From contig NC_134538.1 of NCBI RefSeq assembly GCF_050624435.1, positions 129,500,937 to 129,564,936 on the forward strand: a stretch of DNA of 64,000 nucleotides, given 5' to 3'. This document shows positions 35,793 to 47,821 of this stretch, in pieces. Both the position numbers and the translations under genes were made by a program. The stretch is from Tenrec ecaudatus. Taxonomy: Eukaryota > Chordata > Mammalia > Afrosoricida > Tenrecidae. Numbering within the stretch: the first letter of the stretch is position 1; every line of letters starts with the position of its first letter. The notes under the pieces were generated by a model. The model saw only the letters and a program-made list of their open reading frames with translations. It ran no database searches and had not been told where the DNA came from.

Positions 35793-37240
35793 TGCTTGTT
35801 TACAAGCTGACCACTGAAGTAGATATAATTGGGCATAAGTTTTAAACCTTAAAAATAAGTCAAAGTCTATTGTATTCAGTAAGCATAGCAGAGAAACTAA
35901 CCTTAGTGTTTAAAGTAACAGAACCACATTCACTTCCATCCCGGCCACGTCAACACAGTGATTCTATAAGACAGGCTACATGTATGTGCAGCTCAGGTTA
36001 CCGGGACTGTAACAGTTGACAGGCATAGAAAGGGCCACCCTTCTCCCAAGCTTAGTGTAGTGACCACGAATATGGTCAAATGGAGTATCTTTTTCTTCTA
36101 GTAACATGTAATACTATCAATGGATCCTTTAGAGGTATAAAAACTATTCCATGTTGCTTAGAATTTGCAGATAACTTGAACTTTTAATATTATTGTTAAT
36201 AATGTGAGAAGCGTCAAAGAATACCAAATAGAAATTTAGAACCCCATACTTTACTTTGAAAAGTATGAATTCTCTTGTCACTAGTAGATCCATTTGTTAC
36301 ATATATAAAATTCAGTTTCTGACGGCTAAAATGACTTCTGCCTTCATTTTCCTTATGAGGAATAATTTCGGTAATTAATATATATATAAATTATCTAAAT
36401 TATTGTTATTATGTATACGTAATACACACAAACACGCATGCGCGCGTGTGCGTTATAAGCCTGACTAAGGAACTTCTACTTCAAGGAGGCTTTTTGAACT
36501 CTTTGGATCCACTTTCTCATATCTGACACTCATCCAGGTCATGAAGTGTGCACTTTTTCGAGCACATTTCCCATTCCTGTATAACTATGGTCACACATAC
36601 TCATACATTTTTTAAAAAATGATACTTTAAATATAATTATCAGAGGGCATTTTCATACTAAGAAGCTTGGTGAGATTAGTAATTCCATCATATAGTTTGT
36701 AATTCTTGAAGCTTTCAGTAAGGTTTGGACAATATAAAGAACTCAATAAATATTTGCTATAAGTATATTATTTGATATATATGTGAATATTTTTGAAAGC
36801 TAGCTGACCAATATGTCCAAAGTTAAGATGTATGTGCACATGGTGATCTTTTAGCATGTTGCTGTTGACGTGCGGTGACACCATATGCTGGATTGCTGGT
36901 TCAGGAGAGATATCTGATTTAAAAACAGGATCATTCATCCTTGTCATTGCAAGGTAATTAATGTAAATTCCATTTGAATATTCTTGGCTTCATTTCTTTT
37001 CATTCTTTAATCTTATAATCAATGATAGTAGTACTCTGAAAAGGTGACCTTAGGATGTGATTAACATATTTGTTTAGAATAATAGAATAATTGCTTGTTT
37101 ATTAGTGTAGATCTTGAACAAATAATCCATGGATTACCCTAGCTACAATGCTTTCCAAACTGGAAAATTAGTAGATAAGGATAACACTTGTAAACTTTTA
37201 AGAAGAACAAGGGATGAATCTTGAAGAAATCGAAACAGTT
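34946..37240. other. Unassigned intergenic stretch with simple repeats
   Basis: No gene or transposon supported. It contains the (GT)n tract at 35758-35791 and an alternating purine-pyrimidine GC-rich palindrome-like run at 36432-36453. Confidence 0.5.
35758..35791. repeat. (GT)n microsatellite
   Basis: About 17 uninterrupted GT units. Confidence 0.95.
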
Positions 37241-37243
37241 AGA

Positions 37244-37443
37244 AAGAGCCGTGTGGTAAATGGTTAAGGGCTCAGCTGTGAACCAGAAGCTTGCTTTTTC
37301 AAACCTAGCAGATGCTCCTCAGGACATAGAGCAGCTTATCTGTTCTCTTACACGTGGTCAGGTTGAAAAATACATGGAGCAGTACCATTGTGTCATATAG
37401 GGTCTCTATGAGTCAGAATTGACAGTGGATTTAAGCTTTTGGT
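37244..37443 (+). mobile_element. AfroSINE
   Basis: Complete copy in order: 'gagccgtgtggtaaatggtta' at the 5' end, a 'tttttcaaacct' box B region, and a 3' core 'gtctctatgagtcagaattg'. Strongly diverged. Confidence 0.75.
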
Positions 37444-38340
37444 AGAAACTACCATTGAAAAGTTTAATTCAATAAAGTATTGCTTTGTTATCTTTTTGCT
37501 TCACTGAGACTTGTATACTTTCTGAAAATACTCATTTATACATTTGTTTTACTACAATCCTTAATGCTTGCAAAGCCTTTATATATTTTTTTCTTTTTCA
37601 CGGTTCTTCATTTTCATGAACTTCTGCCTCCATTCCACTTCCCACGATGTTGTTCACTTTGTTCCAGGGACTCCTTTCAGTTGGCACATTCTTACTCCTA
37701 TTTCACTTGCTTCGTTCAGATTCATCTCTTTCTTGTAACTTGTAGTTCTTTTGCATTATTGTGCTTCTTCTTTCTGACTAATCTAATGCTGTTATTTCTT
37801 CCATACCCCAAAACCCTACTTTAAAAAAGAGTATGACCCTGATTCACTTAATTGTTCTTCAATAAGCCGTACATAACTGCTCCTTTGCATTCAGCTATCC
37901 TTTGAGAATTTCACTGGATTATCTTACCTAATACTCCAGCAATTCTGATAGTGAGACATTCCCCCCCCCAAGTCAAAGACCATTTAAAAGAAGCATAACT
38001 GGAGACCCTCAATGATGCGAGAATTCTCGCTATGAGGTGGTGTACATCAAATCTTTGGAAAAGAGTTAGAGATAAGGAATTACCATCTGCAGTAGTGTAT
38101 AGATCTAGATGGAGGATATGTTGAGAATAAATCTTTGAAATTTTTGATTTTTGGTTAAAAATGTTTATCTGATTTTATATTCTTTTTAAAAATAACCCTC
38201 ACATACACTATTACATATAATGTATTGAGTGTATATTACAGTGTATGTACATAGTATATTAGTATATATATAGTGTATAATATAATGTCCTTGAAAGAAA
38301 TTAGTATGGATACTGAAGACAAAGCCCACTCTTTTTTACC
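37444..38340. other. Unassigned intergenic sequence
   Basis: No supported gene; the 114-codon frame at 37480-37824 is T-rich and featureless. A TA/GT-rich low-complexity patch lies at about 38200-38290, and a C-run of 9 bases at about 37962. Confidence 0.5.
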
Positions 38341-38344
38341 TCCT

Positions 38345-39333
38345 CATTATTGAGGCCACCTCTTGTTGGTCAGCTTATCACACTGAGGTGGCCTGTGTGT
38401 TGCTGTGGTGCTGAAGGCTGCATCACTGAAGAAATGCCCATAGGGTCATTCAAAGTGAATGAATTTCAGCAGAGCTTCCAGATTAAGAATGGATTATGGA
38501 GTGGACAGCCATCCTAGTCACTGAAAATCCTATGGATAGCGTTGAAACATTGTCAGCTATTCAAAATCTAGCGAATACACGCAGAGCACTGTCAAAGACA
38601 GCGCCAAGAGAATCCTCAGGGGTCAGAAAGCTCTCAAAAGACGACTGAGGCAGAGCTCTCTTTGCAAAGTAGAGTAGAACACAATGACAGGGATGGCTGG
38701 CGGAGAGTCTGTGGGAGAATAATCTTTGGACCTTCATTTGCTGATAGGCCCGACTCCAAATGAGAAGAAGCAGGTTCAAACATCGATTAATAATTAAAAG
38801 TTGGAATGCATAAAGTATGAATCTGGGAAAACTGGAAATCATTAAAAATAAAATGGAACACACAATTTTCAATATCCTCAGCATTAGCGAGCTGATATGC
38901 ATTGGAACTGGCCATTTTGAATCAGAAAGTCATATTGTTTATTATGTGATGAATGATACAATTGAGAGAAATGATGTCTTCATGTAAATTTCAAGATGTA
39001 TCTGAAGTACAATGTAGATAGATATATGTATGATAGCATCAGTCAACATTTAAGGAAATTCAATCAATGTAACAATAATTCAAATTTGTATACCAAACAT
39101 TAATGCTATTGAAGAAAAATTGAAGAATTCTACCAACTTTTGAGTTTGAAATTTATCAAATATGCAATCAAGGTGCATTAATATTGGCCATTATTATTGG
39201 CAATTAGAAAGCAAAATTTGGAAACATAAAGGAAGGGACAGTAGTTGGAATATTGAGTGTACCATGAACTTCTGAAAGAGGGAAAAAATCAGACTTGAAA
39301 GAAGCACAGTCAGAATATTTCTTAAAGGAATGA
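38345..39333 (+). mobile_element. RTE (BovB-type) 5' half, internally deleted
   Basis: Begins with the RTE 5' UTR ('ctgtgtgttgctgtggtgctgaaggc' spans about 38390-38415) and reads into the AP-endonuclease, with RSMNLGKLEI near 38816 and GTGHFES near 38907 as decayed words. At about 39250 the text jumps from the endonuclease half ('cagtagttggaatat') to a 3'-proximal stretch ('gtaccatgaacttctgaaag'), so most of the RT is missing. The jump lies at shared 'ttggaatat'-like text, suggesting a microhomology deletion. Confidence 0.8.
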
Positions 39334-39991
39334 ATGGTGAACCAATAGGTAAGTAACATCATGATAGAGAAGAGATTGAAGTTGTCAAAGATCTTTGTCT
39401 TAGATCAACAATCAGTGCTCATGGAAACAGCAGTCAAGAGGTCAAAAGACATCTTGCTTTAGGTAAATGTGCTGCTGCGCAGACCTCTTTAGAGAACTGA
39501 AGAGGAAGGATGGTATTTGGAGGATTAGCGTGCACCTGACCCCATGCAGTGGTATTCTCCATTGCATCACATGTATGTGAAAGTTGTACACTGAATAAAA
39601 CAGAGTGGAGAAGGATGGATGCATTTGAATTGTGATTCTAGAGAAAAGTAATAAAAGGACCAGGGACTGCTACAAGGACACACTGATCGGTCTTGTCAGA
39701 AGTGCAGCCAGAATGCTCCTGAGCAGCGAGGATGGTGAGACTTCATTTTACACAGGATCGATATGTTGTCAGAAGAGACCGGTCCCTGGGAAAAGGCAAC
39801 ATGCTTGGTAGGGTGGAGGGGATTTAAATAAAAGAAGGTCCTGACAAGATGGATTGACACAGTGGTTACAACCCTGGGATCAAACCTAAGAACAACCGTG
39901 AAGATGGCACAGGACCACGTGTTTTGTTCTGTTGAATGTGGGGCCACTATCAGTCAGTACTAACTCAACGGCACCTAACAACAACAACAAC
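39334..39991 (+). mobile_element. RTE (BovB-type) 3' part with CAA tail
   Basis: Starts at text equivalent to mid-RT ('taacatcatgatagagaagag', then 'gagattgaagttgtcaaag') and runs to the family's 3' end, 'aactcaacggcacctaacaac' followed by a short (AAC)n tail at 39976-39991. It overlaps in family coordinates with the end of the previous fragment, so it is a separate or rearranged insertion. Confidence 0.85.
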
Positions 39992-40284
39992 GAAGTATAA
40001 CACTATTACTCATCAGGCGATATGTTGCTGAAATTGTGGAATTTATAACACTGATATTTCGTAGAACAACAGGCTATTGCAGAAATTTCAGTGAAGCTCT
40101 CAAACTAAGAAAGGCTAGGGATAAATATCTGATGATCTTCTTAGGAATAAAAGAGCCATTTCAAATCTTATGAATAGCAAGAAAACAATGTCTGATATAG
40201 TTGTGGAATATGAGCCCTTCAGGTTTTCAGAACGCTCAAAATGATTTAGAAGAGATTCTTCAAAAAGCTAAACTTTAATGTGGG

Positions 40285-40745
40285 TGGACTGAAATATTGC
40301 ATATTTGATCAATGTCAGAGTGAAAAATTTGATAACATTCTCTATCTTTAGCAGTAGCTTTCCGTGTGTAACACTGAATCACAGTGACCTGAATGGGTCT
40401 TTCATAGAGGCATATGGATATGGTCTTATCACTGGCAGCACTGTACTGCAGGATCAATCTGGAAATGGTCTTTTTGACCAAGCCAATGATGCCATTTTTC
40501 TTCAATGATCACCCTTTGCATAGTAGATCATGTGACTGTGCTTCAGACCACTTAATTCAACACTATTTCAGCTTACTAAAGCCCCGGATATCTAAATTTA
40601 TGCATTTCATTTATTTCTGATCATAGCTAGTGTTTTTTTTCCCCTAGGATTTTAATGTGTGTGTTCAATGTTCTGATTATTATGGTTATTTGCAGCTATT
40701 TGTCTTCAAATTTTAGGCATGCCACATCCTAAAACAGGTTGTCAT
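40285..40745 (-). mobile_element. Inverted RTE endonuclease segment
   Basis: Read on the minus strand, 40745 to 40285 gives the RTE N-terminal and endonuclease text missing from the plus-strand copy around it, from 'gatgtggcatgcctaaaat' to 'attgatcaaatatgcaat'. A 76-codon minus frame at 40275-40505 retains the words SAASDKTISICLYERPIQVT. The flanking plus-strand RTE stops just before this point and resumes just after it, at about 40825-40850, so the simplest reading is a local inversion. Confidence 0.65.
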
Positions 40746-42649
40746 AACCACACCTTATAATTATAGAACACTGACTGTTGGCTACACATTGTGCAATATT
40801 AACTGGCCCAATATACTTAGTATAGTTATGAAAATATTTTTTCAGGTATGAGTTTGGTGATAGCAACCGACTGGAGGTCTCATGATAGAATTTTGCAAGA
40901 CAAATGGTGTTTCCTTTGCAAAAACCCTTTTCCAACAATGTAAACATTGACTCTACATGTGAACTTCACCGTGCAGAACACAGAGGGCTCAAATTGATTA
41001 CATCTATGAGAAGAGATGATGGAGAAGCTCAATATCAGCAACAAAAGCAAGACCAGGGATTGCCTGTAGAACAAAGAATCAATGGTTCATACATAAGTTC
41101 AGATTGAAACTGAAGAAAATTGCAACAATTTTCAGATGTTAAAATATAAACGTAGATATATCTCACATAAATTTAGAGAATCTCCAGAGCATATATAATA
41201 CATTGCACACTAATGACAGAAGTCCTAACAAGTATAAGCTAACATCAGTAATGCAATGTATAAATAAGACTCAAGTCTTTAAAGAGACATGAGGGGAAAG
41301 ACCAAGGTGGATGTCAGAGAGACTGACATTTTCTCTTGTCCATAAAGCAGACAAAGATGATGAAAGCACTAATGAAGTAAAGGGTTAAACAGGACATTTC
41401 ATGGGCATCGTGAGAAGACAACGTAAAGTATGATAATGAAATGTGCAAAAAACTCGGGATTAGAGAGCCATAAAGGAAAAATATGTTCAGCATATCTCAA
41501 GCTGAAGAATTCAAGAGAAATTTCAAACCTAAACTTTTAATATTAAGGATTCTATGTGGAAACTACTGTACCATTCAAGATGCATTCAAAGAAGATCAAA
41601 GGAATACACATTCACGGTCATACCAAAAAAAACCCAAACATTTGATAACTGTTCAAGCATTTCAAAAGGTAGCATATGATCAAGAACTGATAAAAGGAAG
41701 AAGTCCAAACTGCATTAAATGCATTAGCTGAAAGGAAGACTCCAGGAATTGACAAAAATACCAACTGAAAGTGGCAACAAGCCGCTGAACTACTGGAAGC
41801 ATTCAGTAGTGCGTGGGAATGCCACGGAATATGGAAAACAGCCACCTGGCTAAACAAAAGGAGAAGATCCATATTTGAACCTATTCCAAGAAAGGCAACT
41901 GGAAAGAATGTAGACATTAAGGAAACAATGTCATTGCTATGACCTATGAAAAACTTTGCTGAGAACAATTCACAAACAGTTGCAGCAGTGCGCTGACAGG
42001 GAGTTGCCTCAAGGTGAGGACAGGATGCGGACTGAGTTGTATAATGACAGGATCAGAGGGATCTGACTGACAGCGGAGAAGATCAGAAACATTCCTCCTT
42101 GTGGTTTTTCACTGTGCAAAGACATTCAACTACGTGGATTATAGGAAACTATGTACAACACTGAGATGAACCAGAACACTGCCTTTTTGCCGCCGCAGCA
42201 TGTACACTTGGACATGGGCTTAGTTATTCAAACAGAACACCGTGTAGTTTGAAATCAATGAAGGTGTACATCAGGGTTGTTTATTTTCTCCATAATCATT
42301 TGATCTGTATGCTGTGCACAAAATCCCAATGTATGGATAATATGAGGAAATCACTAGAACAGGATTGAAGGAAGAATTATTAACAACCTTTGATATACAA
42401 ATGACACAGCTTGCTTGCTGAGACCATGGAGGACTTGAAACACTTGCTGATGAAGATCAAAGACTGCAACTTTCAGTCTGGATTACAGTTCAATTTAGAG
42501 AAAACTAAAATCTTTGCACCTGGACCAATTGACAATATTGTGATAAATGGAGGAAAGATGAAACTTGTCAGAGGTTCTGCTTCCTTGGGTCCACCACCAA
42601 TTCTCATGGAAGCAGCAGTCAGTCAAGCAGTCAAACGATATATTACGTC

Positions 42650-42875
42650 TTCATAAAACCCAATCTACTGCCATCAAGGCCATTCTGACTTATAGAGCAC
42701 CTATATAATCGTGTAGAACTGCCCTCTTTTAATGTTGTGGCTTTAACCTATTAATCTTGACAGGAGCTGAAAGCCTCATCCTTCTTTTGCAAAACAACTG
42801 GGGCTTATGAACGGTCCCCTGTGGCTTTCAGCCAACCAGTCACCCAGTGTGCCACCTGCGTCTGCACAAATGCTG
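42650..42875 (-). mobile_element. AfroSINE nested in the RTE
   Basis: On the minus strand: 'ggtggcacactgggtgac' (5'), 'aagaaggatgaggctttc' (middle, the longer AfroSINE type), 'cagttctacacgatta', and 'ctctataagtcagaatgg' (3' core). It splits the RTE copy between 42648 and 42880, so it inserted later. Confidence 0.8.
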
Positions 42876-43332
42876 CCGAGTAAAGAACCAAGATATGCCT
42901 GAGTCACGGTATGGCAGTTTTCTCTGCCTGTGAAAGGTGAATCATGAATAAGGAAGGGCACAGCAAAACTGATGCATCTGGGTTACCGTGTTCAATATGA
43001 ATATTGAAAATACCATGGCCTGCCAAAAGAACAAACATCTATCTTGAAAGAAGGACAGCCAAAATGCTCCTTAGAGGCAAAGATGGCAAGACTTTGGATT
43101 TTGGACATGTCAGGAGAGACTAGTGTCTGGAAAAAGACATCATGCTTGGTTAAGGAGCGAGCCATCCAGACAGAGGAAGACTTTCCACAACAGAGCTTGA
43201 CACAGGCCTTGCATCCAGGGCCTCAAACAGAAGAACACCGTAAGGTGGCCCGGGACCAGACAATGTTTTACTCTGTCGTACTGGGGTTGCCATACATCGA
43301 AACTGATGTGACAGCACTTCAGGACACAACAG

Positions 43333-44314
43333 TGTAATCATCAGCATCAACAGTATTAAATAAGAAACACAGTGAGATCATGGAAGCTTATAAATCAGCC
43401 ATATGGGGTGTGGTGCGGAAGGACCCTGTCTGACGGCAATGCTTTCTTTTTAGTGGAAACGTGGGGGACTTAGAGGCATGGGCTATATAGAGATAATTCT
43501 TGCCCTATACGAGTGACGAAATTTTGAGATGTAGGTTCATTCATAATGGAACTCATCCTTGTGTTCTGTTTACAAATATAAAGGGAAGTCCAGAAGCTAT
43601 ACTTTTCTGTACAAAAGTATAGCTATGAGGGTCATAATTCATACATGCTTGGGTATATATGGATTGTAACCCTAGTAACTGTACTTTTATTAAAAAAAAA
43701 GCAACCAAAACAAACGTTGTTTAAACCTTCTTTGCAATCAGTATATGGGTGAAATTAGGTTCTATCATCCATGTGCTTGTCTTTCTTCCTTTAGGGTGCC
43801 TTCAAATGAAAGACCCAATCAAATCAGTGCTTTCTCAGTGTATCTGCTGGTCCAGTGAAAGTCAAGACAGAAAGGTCAACTCAGCATGTTATAGCAACTG
43901 ATTTTCTGTACTCCAAGGGTGATCATTTTGATAGATTTTTATGAAATGACAGAGGGTGGTTATAGAAACTTATTTGCAAAAAGAAAAAGGTTTTAAAAAA
44001 TTGAAAATAATTTTGGTAAACAAACATATTGGTGAGAAAAGGGTCTAAAAGTGCCAAGCAATTTTCTCCATCACTACAATGCACCTGGTCATTCTTGGCG
44101 GGGAGTAAGGGCCGCCTTAAGACGATTCTGCTGGGAAACTTTATCCCATCCACTCCATATCTCTAGCCTCTCCTCTTCAAGCATTATTAAAAAATCTTAA
44201 AACTAAAAGAGAATTAAAATGCAACATGATCTCAGTCCCTCGAGGATTCCAAAATTGCCCTTTATCCGGTGTGAAGCTAAGAGCACAGAGTTCTCCAGGG
44301 ACTTGTTATGGTTC
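43333..44314. other. Unassigned sequence with a perfect hairpin
   Basis: No gene supported. A perfect 12-bp inverted repeat with a 6-base loop lies at 43595-43624 (agctatactttt / aaaagtatagct). AT-rich text at 43900-44160 might hold a decayed DNA transposon, but I could not name one. Confidence 0.45.
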
Positions 44315-44640
44315 GCTGCCATCATGTCATTCAGAGTTGATCCTAACCCTTTGTACAATGGAAGGACACACCGCATGTTCTCCTGGTCCATATCCACAAT
44401 GGTCACGTTTGAGACATTGGTGCAGCCACTGGGTCAGTCACTGCCATTGAGGGTCATCATTTTCCAACTTGACAATGTCTGATGTCCTTTTGCAGTGACC
44501 ACCCTCTTTGGATAACATGTTTAAAGTACATGTCACCAAGTCTCACCATTTTTATTTCTAGGAGTATTATGGTTCTATTTCATCCAAGACAGGTTTGTAT
44601 GTTCGTCCAGGAATAAAGAAACTGAACCTTCTGAAATGTA
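44315..44640 (-). mobile_element. RTE (BovB-type) 3' end
   Basis: Reverse complement of the RTE terminus: 'cagagttgatcctaaccctt', 'gtgcagccactgggtcagtc', 'aagtacatgtcaccaagtctc' and 'gtattatggttctatttcatcc' match the order of other minus copies (for example 50760-51010). 5'-truncated and diverged. Confidence 0.75.
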
Positions 44641-44790
44641 TTGACTTGGGGGAAGCTATGTTGAGAAATGATAGTTTCACATTTTGATATTGTTGTTGAA
44701 AAAGGGTTCTAAGGTTTTGTAGCAATACTTTTGACTTACCCGCCTACAAATTAATTCATAGACATGGGCTAAGTCTGTTTAAAGGTTGAA

Positions 44791-44873
44791 TGGAAGAGAG
44801 GAAAGGAAGGAGGAAAAAAGGGAAGTCTGAAAAGAAGCGAGGAGGAAAGGAAGGAGGGAGAGGGGACAAAAGA
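44791..44873 (+). repeat. GA-rich low-complexity tract
   Basis: Nearly all-purine run of GGAA/GAGG motifs. Confidence 0.8.
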
Positions 44874-47137
44874 TTTAAATGTGAATGCTGTGATCTTGCA
44901 ATTCCTTCTTGAGGGTCCCTGCTGTGGATTTTGGCTTTAAACTTCTGCTGTCATATTCTTCCTCCTGTGCTATAGGATTTTACTTGCCATCACACGTCCT
45001 GAATGCAGAGTCACTTAGAAACCATTCATTCATAGCTTGGAAAGCAAATGAGGTCAGACATTTTCAGAGTGCAGATAAATTATGACTACCACCTTACTCA
45101 CACAGTTGTCTGTGCTGGACTGCTGAGTGAATTTAAATTAATCTCTGTCAGCTTTAACCCACAGCAGATATGACCCTTAGGCTTTCTTTCAATAAGAGTC
45201 AGTTGCAGCAAAATAACTTTACTTCATTAGTAAACAGTCACAGCATGAAGATCTAGCTGCTAGTAAGCTCTTTTTAATTTTCTTGCCGTAGGGTTTCCAT
45301 AGAAAATATAAAATATTTTTGTTTCACTTCAACATATATCTAACGTTGATGTTAATTTTAAGAATGTATAATTTCCTATCTCTGTGATGTATTTATTATA
45401 GTCAAAACTTTTACTTTCATTTCAATATTATGAATATCCCTTAGAATTGAATATTTTGACAATATGTTCAAACATTATAAAATATAAAAATGTATGCTTT
45501 AAAACCTCATTTTTCTAGAGAGAAAAAAGAGAATACTTTATTCGCTGATATACTTCCCAGTTAAGATTTAGACAGTAACTTATTAACAATGTTAAGTGTG
45601 AATGTTTATAGCTATATCTCCAAATGTCTGTAGCTGTATATCCCCCACTTCCTTTTCTCCTCCAATTTCCATTCAAAATCTTATAAATCAAAATGAAAAA
45701 TTATTTTTAATCTTTGGTTCCATTATTGGCCATGAGAGGGTAACTGAGAACATCCATTGGAGCTAATAAATGATGTGGGAAATGGGTAACTCCTTGAAAA
45801 TAGGATTTTGTTCTTTTAGACATAAAAAGGAGATATTTAAGGGTGAAAGATGTTTTGCTGTTCAAAGATGATAATAAGGTATTCTGTTAGTGATGCATTT
45901 ATGAAGTAATGGTTAATTGGAAAGGTTTGTCCTAAAAAGGTATTTTCATGGCTGACAAGTTGGAGGAAGCTAAGGAGGTCTAAGTCCCAGGATAACAGAC
46001 TTGAACTTGCTTGTATCTTCATCAATAGTCCTACCGAGGCAAGCAGGTGTTAATAATACACACACTGTGTTTTCGCGGTCTGTACTCCAATTGCTCATTT
46101 GAAACATTGTATTTCCAGGGGGAGAAACAAGCACTCATTGATGGCATTTTGGCAAAATCAGAACTTCCCTTGAAACGAATGTGTGTACATGGATGACTTT
46201 ATAAACAGTTATTTTATCTGTGCTAGGTATGTTTCAGAAATAATCGATGATTTCAAAGTAAAAATACAAGCCTGTAAACATAAAACCCGTGTTTATTTGC
46301 CTTTCAATTGTGTTTGTAAATTATGGTGTGACATACTCTCACAAGGACCATGTGCCAATATTGTTCTATACACATCATTCTTTATCTGATTTTAAATAAA
46401 TTGTTACAATTGAATAGAAAGTCCAACTTAATGTCTTTGATCAAATACATGTCAGAAGGTTATCCTTAACTTAGATTAAGTGTTTAATATTTTTATTTAA
46501 ACTTTCCCCATCAATTCAAATGAATAATTTTGAATATTTGATTAGAATAACAACATCACAATATGAATTTTTCTGCTCAAATGTGTTCACTGGTGGTCTC
46601 TTTCATATTTTTCCATCTAAAATATCTATTTAATGTAGATCAACTTCCATTAAAATAGTGCATGGACGACTTTATAGTCCACAATGATCATGCTAGTCAG
46701 ATAAAAATATGCACATTCTTAGAAATATCTGCAAGTAAAATGCCAATTATGAGCCTCTCAGCACCCGTGGCAGTACCAACCAGAGGAAATATTTTTTTCC
46801 CTCTACTTCTACATAAAGGCCTTCTGGCATCACTCAAATCATACCCAAGTGATGACTTCCTTTTCTACCTTCTCCTGGGATACCCAGGATGTATCCCTCA
46901 GAAGTGTTCAGTCTTAAAATAAATTGAAGATTTAATTATAGGTAATGAGCAGCAAAGACGGGCTAAAATATCTTTTGCTAGTTAACCATCATATTAGTTC
47001 AGTCAGCTATTTGGCAAATGTGTGTTAGAATCAAGGCAAATCATCAATTAAATAGTTGGTAGGACAATTTTAAAGAAGCTCTGATTGAACTAAAAGCAAC
47101 AACCAGCTATAGAATCGAATAGGAAGCTATAGAAAAA

Positions 47138-47228
47138 TTGGGTAGAAATCCTCTCCATTAGGGTTGTGGGCTATGACATTGTGTAGTTAGAGATATGGGA
47201 AGTCCCTAGAAAGGCTCTTACAGGATTA
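47138..47228. repeat. Unclassified dispersed repeat, copy 1
   Basis: Matches 49617-49705 over about 90 bases; the shared words include 'gggctatgacattgtgtag' versus 'gggttatgacatcatatag', then 'gggaagtc' and 'ctcttacaggatt' versus 'ctctcacaggatt'. Both copies are plus-oriented. I cannot name the family. Confidence 0.6.
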
Positions 47229-47338
47229 GAACCATCCTAAAAGAACACAAGATGTATAAGAAGTGTTGGCATTGGCAGCTGCAGGATCAAAGGGTTCATC
47301 CTGGTTGAGAAAGGCTTAGCAAAAAGCCAAAACACTCA

Positions 47339-47524
47339 AGGCCACTGCCAACAAGTCCAGACTGACTCCTAATGGCCCTGGAAATCACACTGCACCTTGG
47401 GTTTCAAAGATGCCAACTATTAGGAAGCAGACCGCCACTCTTTCCTCTCACCATCAACCAGAGTGTTCAAGCTTATGACCTTGTGACAAGCAGAGATCTC
47501 TTAGCCACTGTACCTCCAGGGCTT
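47339..47524 (-). mobile_element. AfroSINE
   Basis: Minus-strand copy whose 5' end lies at 'cctccagggct' (47514) and whose box B region is antisense to 'ttatgaccttgtgacaagcag'. Diverged; the 3' core is 'gtccagactgactcctaat' on the plus strand. Confidence 0.65.
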
Positions 47525-47821
47525 GGAGAGGGGTTATAATGCCCCACTGCCCAGAATCATCAGCAACAGGAACACACTCTGGACAGTCTTCAAGGAGTCC
47601 CAAAGAGGCCAAATATATCCATTGGTAGGCTGCTGGTGGAGAGGTAATTGGAAGGAAAAAAGCAGTCTTTACATTATGATGTGTTTTAAACAAACAACTT
47701 TCCTCCTACAGTTTGTGAAGCCTCATTGAGGCATACTTGAAAAATGTAAATTGCGTATTGAGTATATCATCCGTTTGAACATATGTGCACGTCTACTCAA
47801 CCAAATAATGAACACCACCAA
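47525..47821. other. Unassigned sequence
   Basis: No supported feature. Confidence 0.5.

Larger units (their letters stand above)
40030..43332 (+). mobile_element. Near full-length dead RTE with an inverted segment
   Basis: Starts in the 5' UTR ('gtctgatatagttgtgg', 40190), runs through endonuclease text (near 40890-41110: 'atgatagaattttgcaagac'), RT text (41700-42650), and ends at 43332 ('gatgtgacagcac'). The RT is dead: the catalytic box region near 42395 reads as a stop followed by YTND. The piece at 40285-40745 is in reverse orientation, and an AfroSINE sits at 42650-42875. The RTE text resumes after the SINE at about 42880. Confidence 0.85.
44641..47335. other. Unassigned intergenic stretch
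   Basis: AT-rich. No gene or named transposon supported. It contains a purine-rich low-complexity run at 44791-44873 and the first copy of an unclassified 90-bp repeat at 47138-47228. Confidence 0.5.

Noticed and set aside
37480-37824. 114-codon frame resembling a membrane protein
   Set aside because: Composition (F, L, S, C-rich) reflects T-rich DNA, and there is no motif, conserved start context or neighbouring exon.
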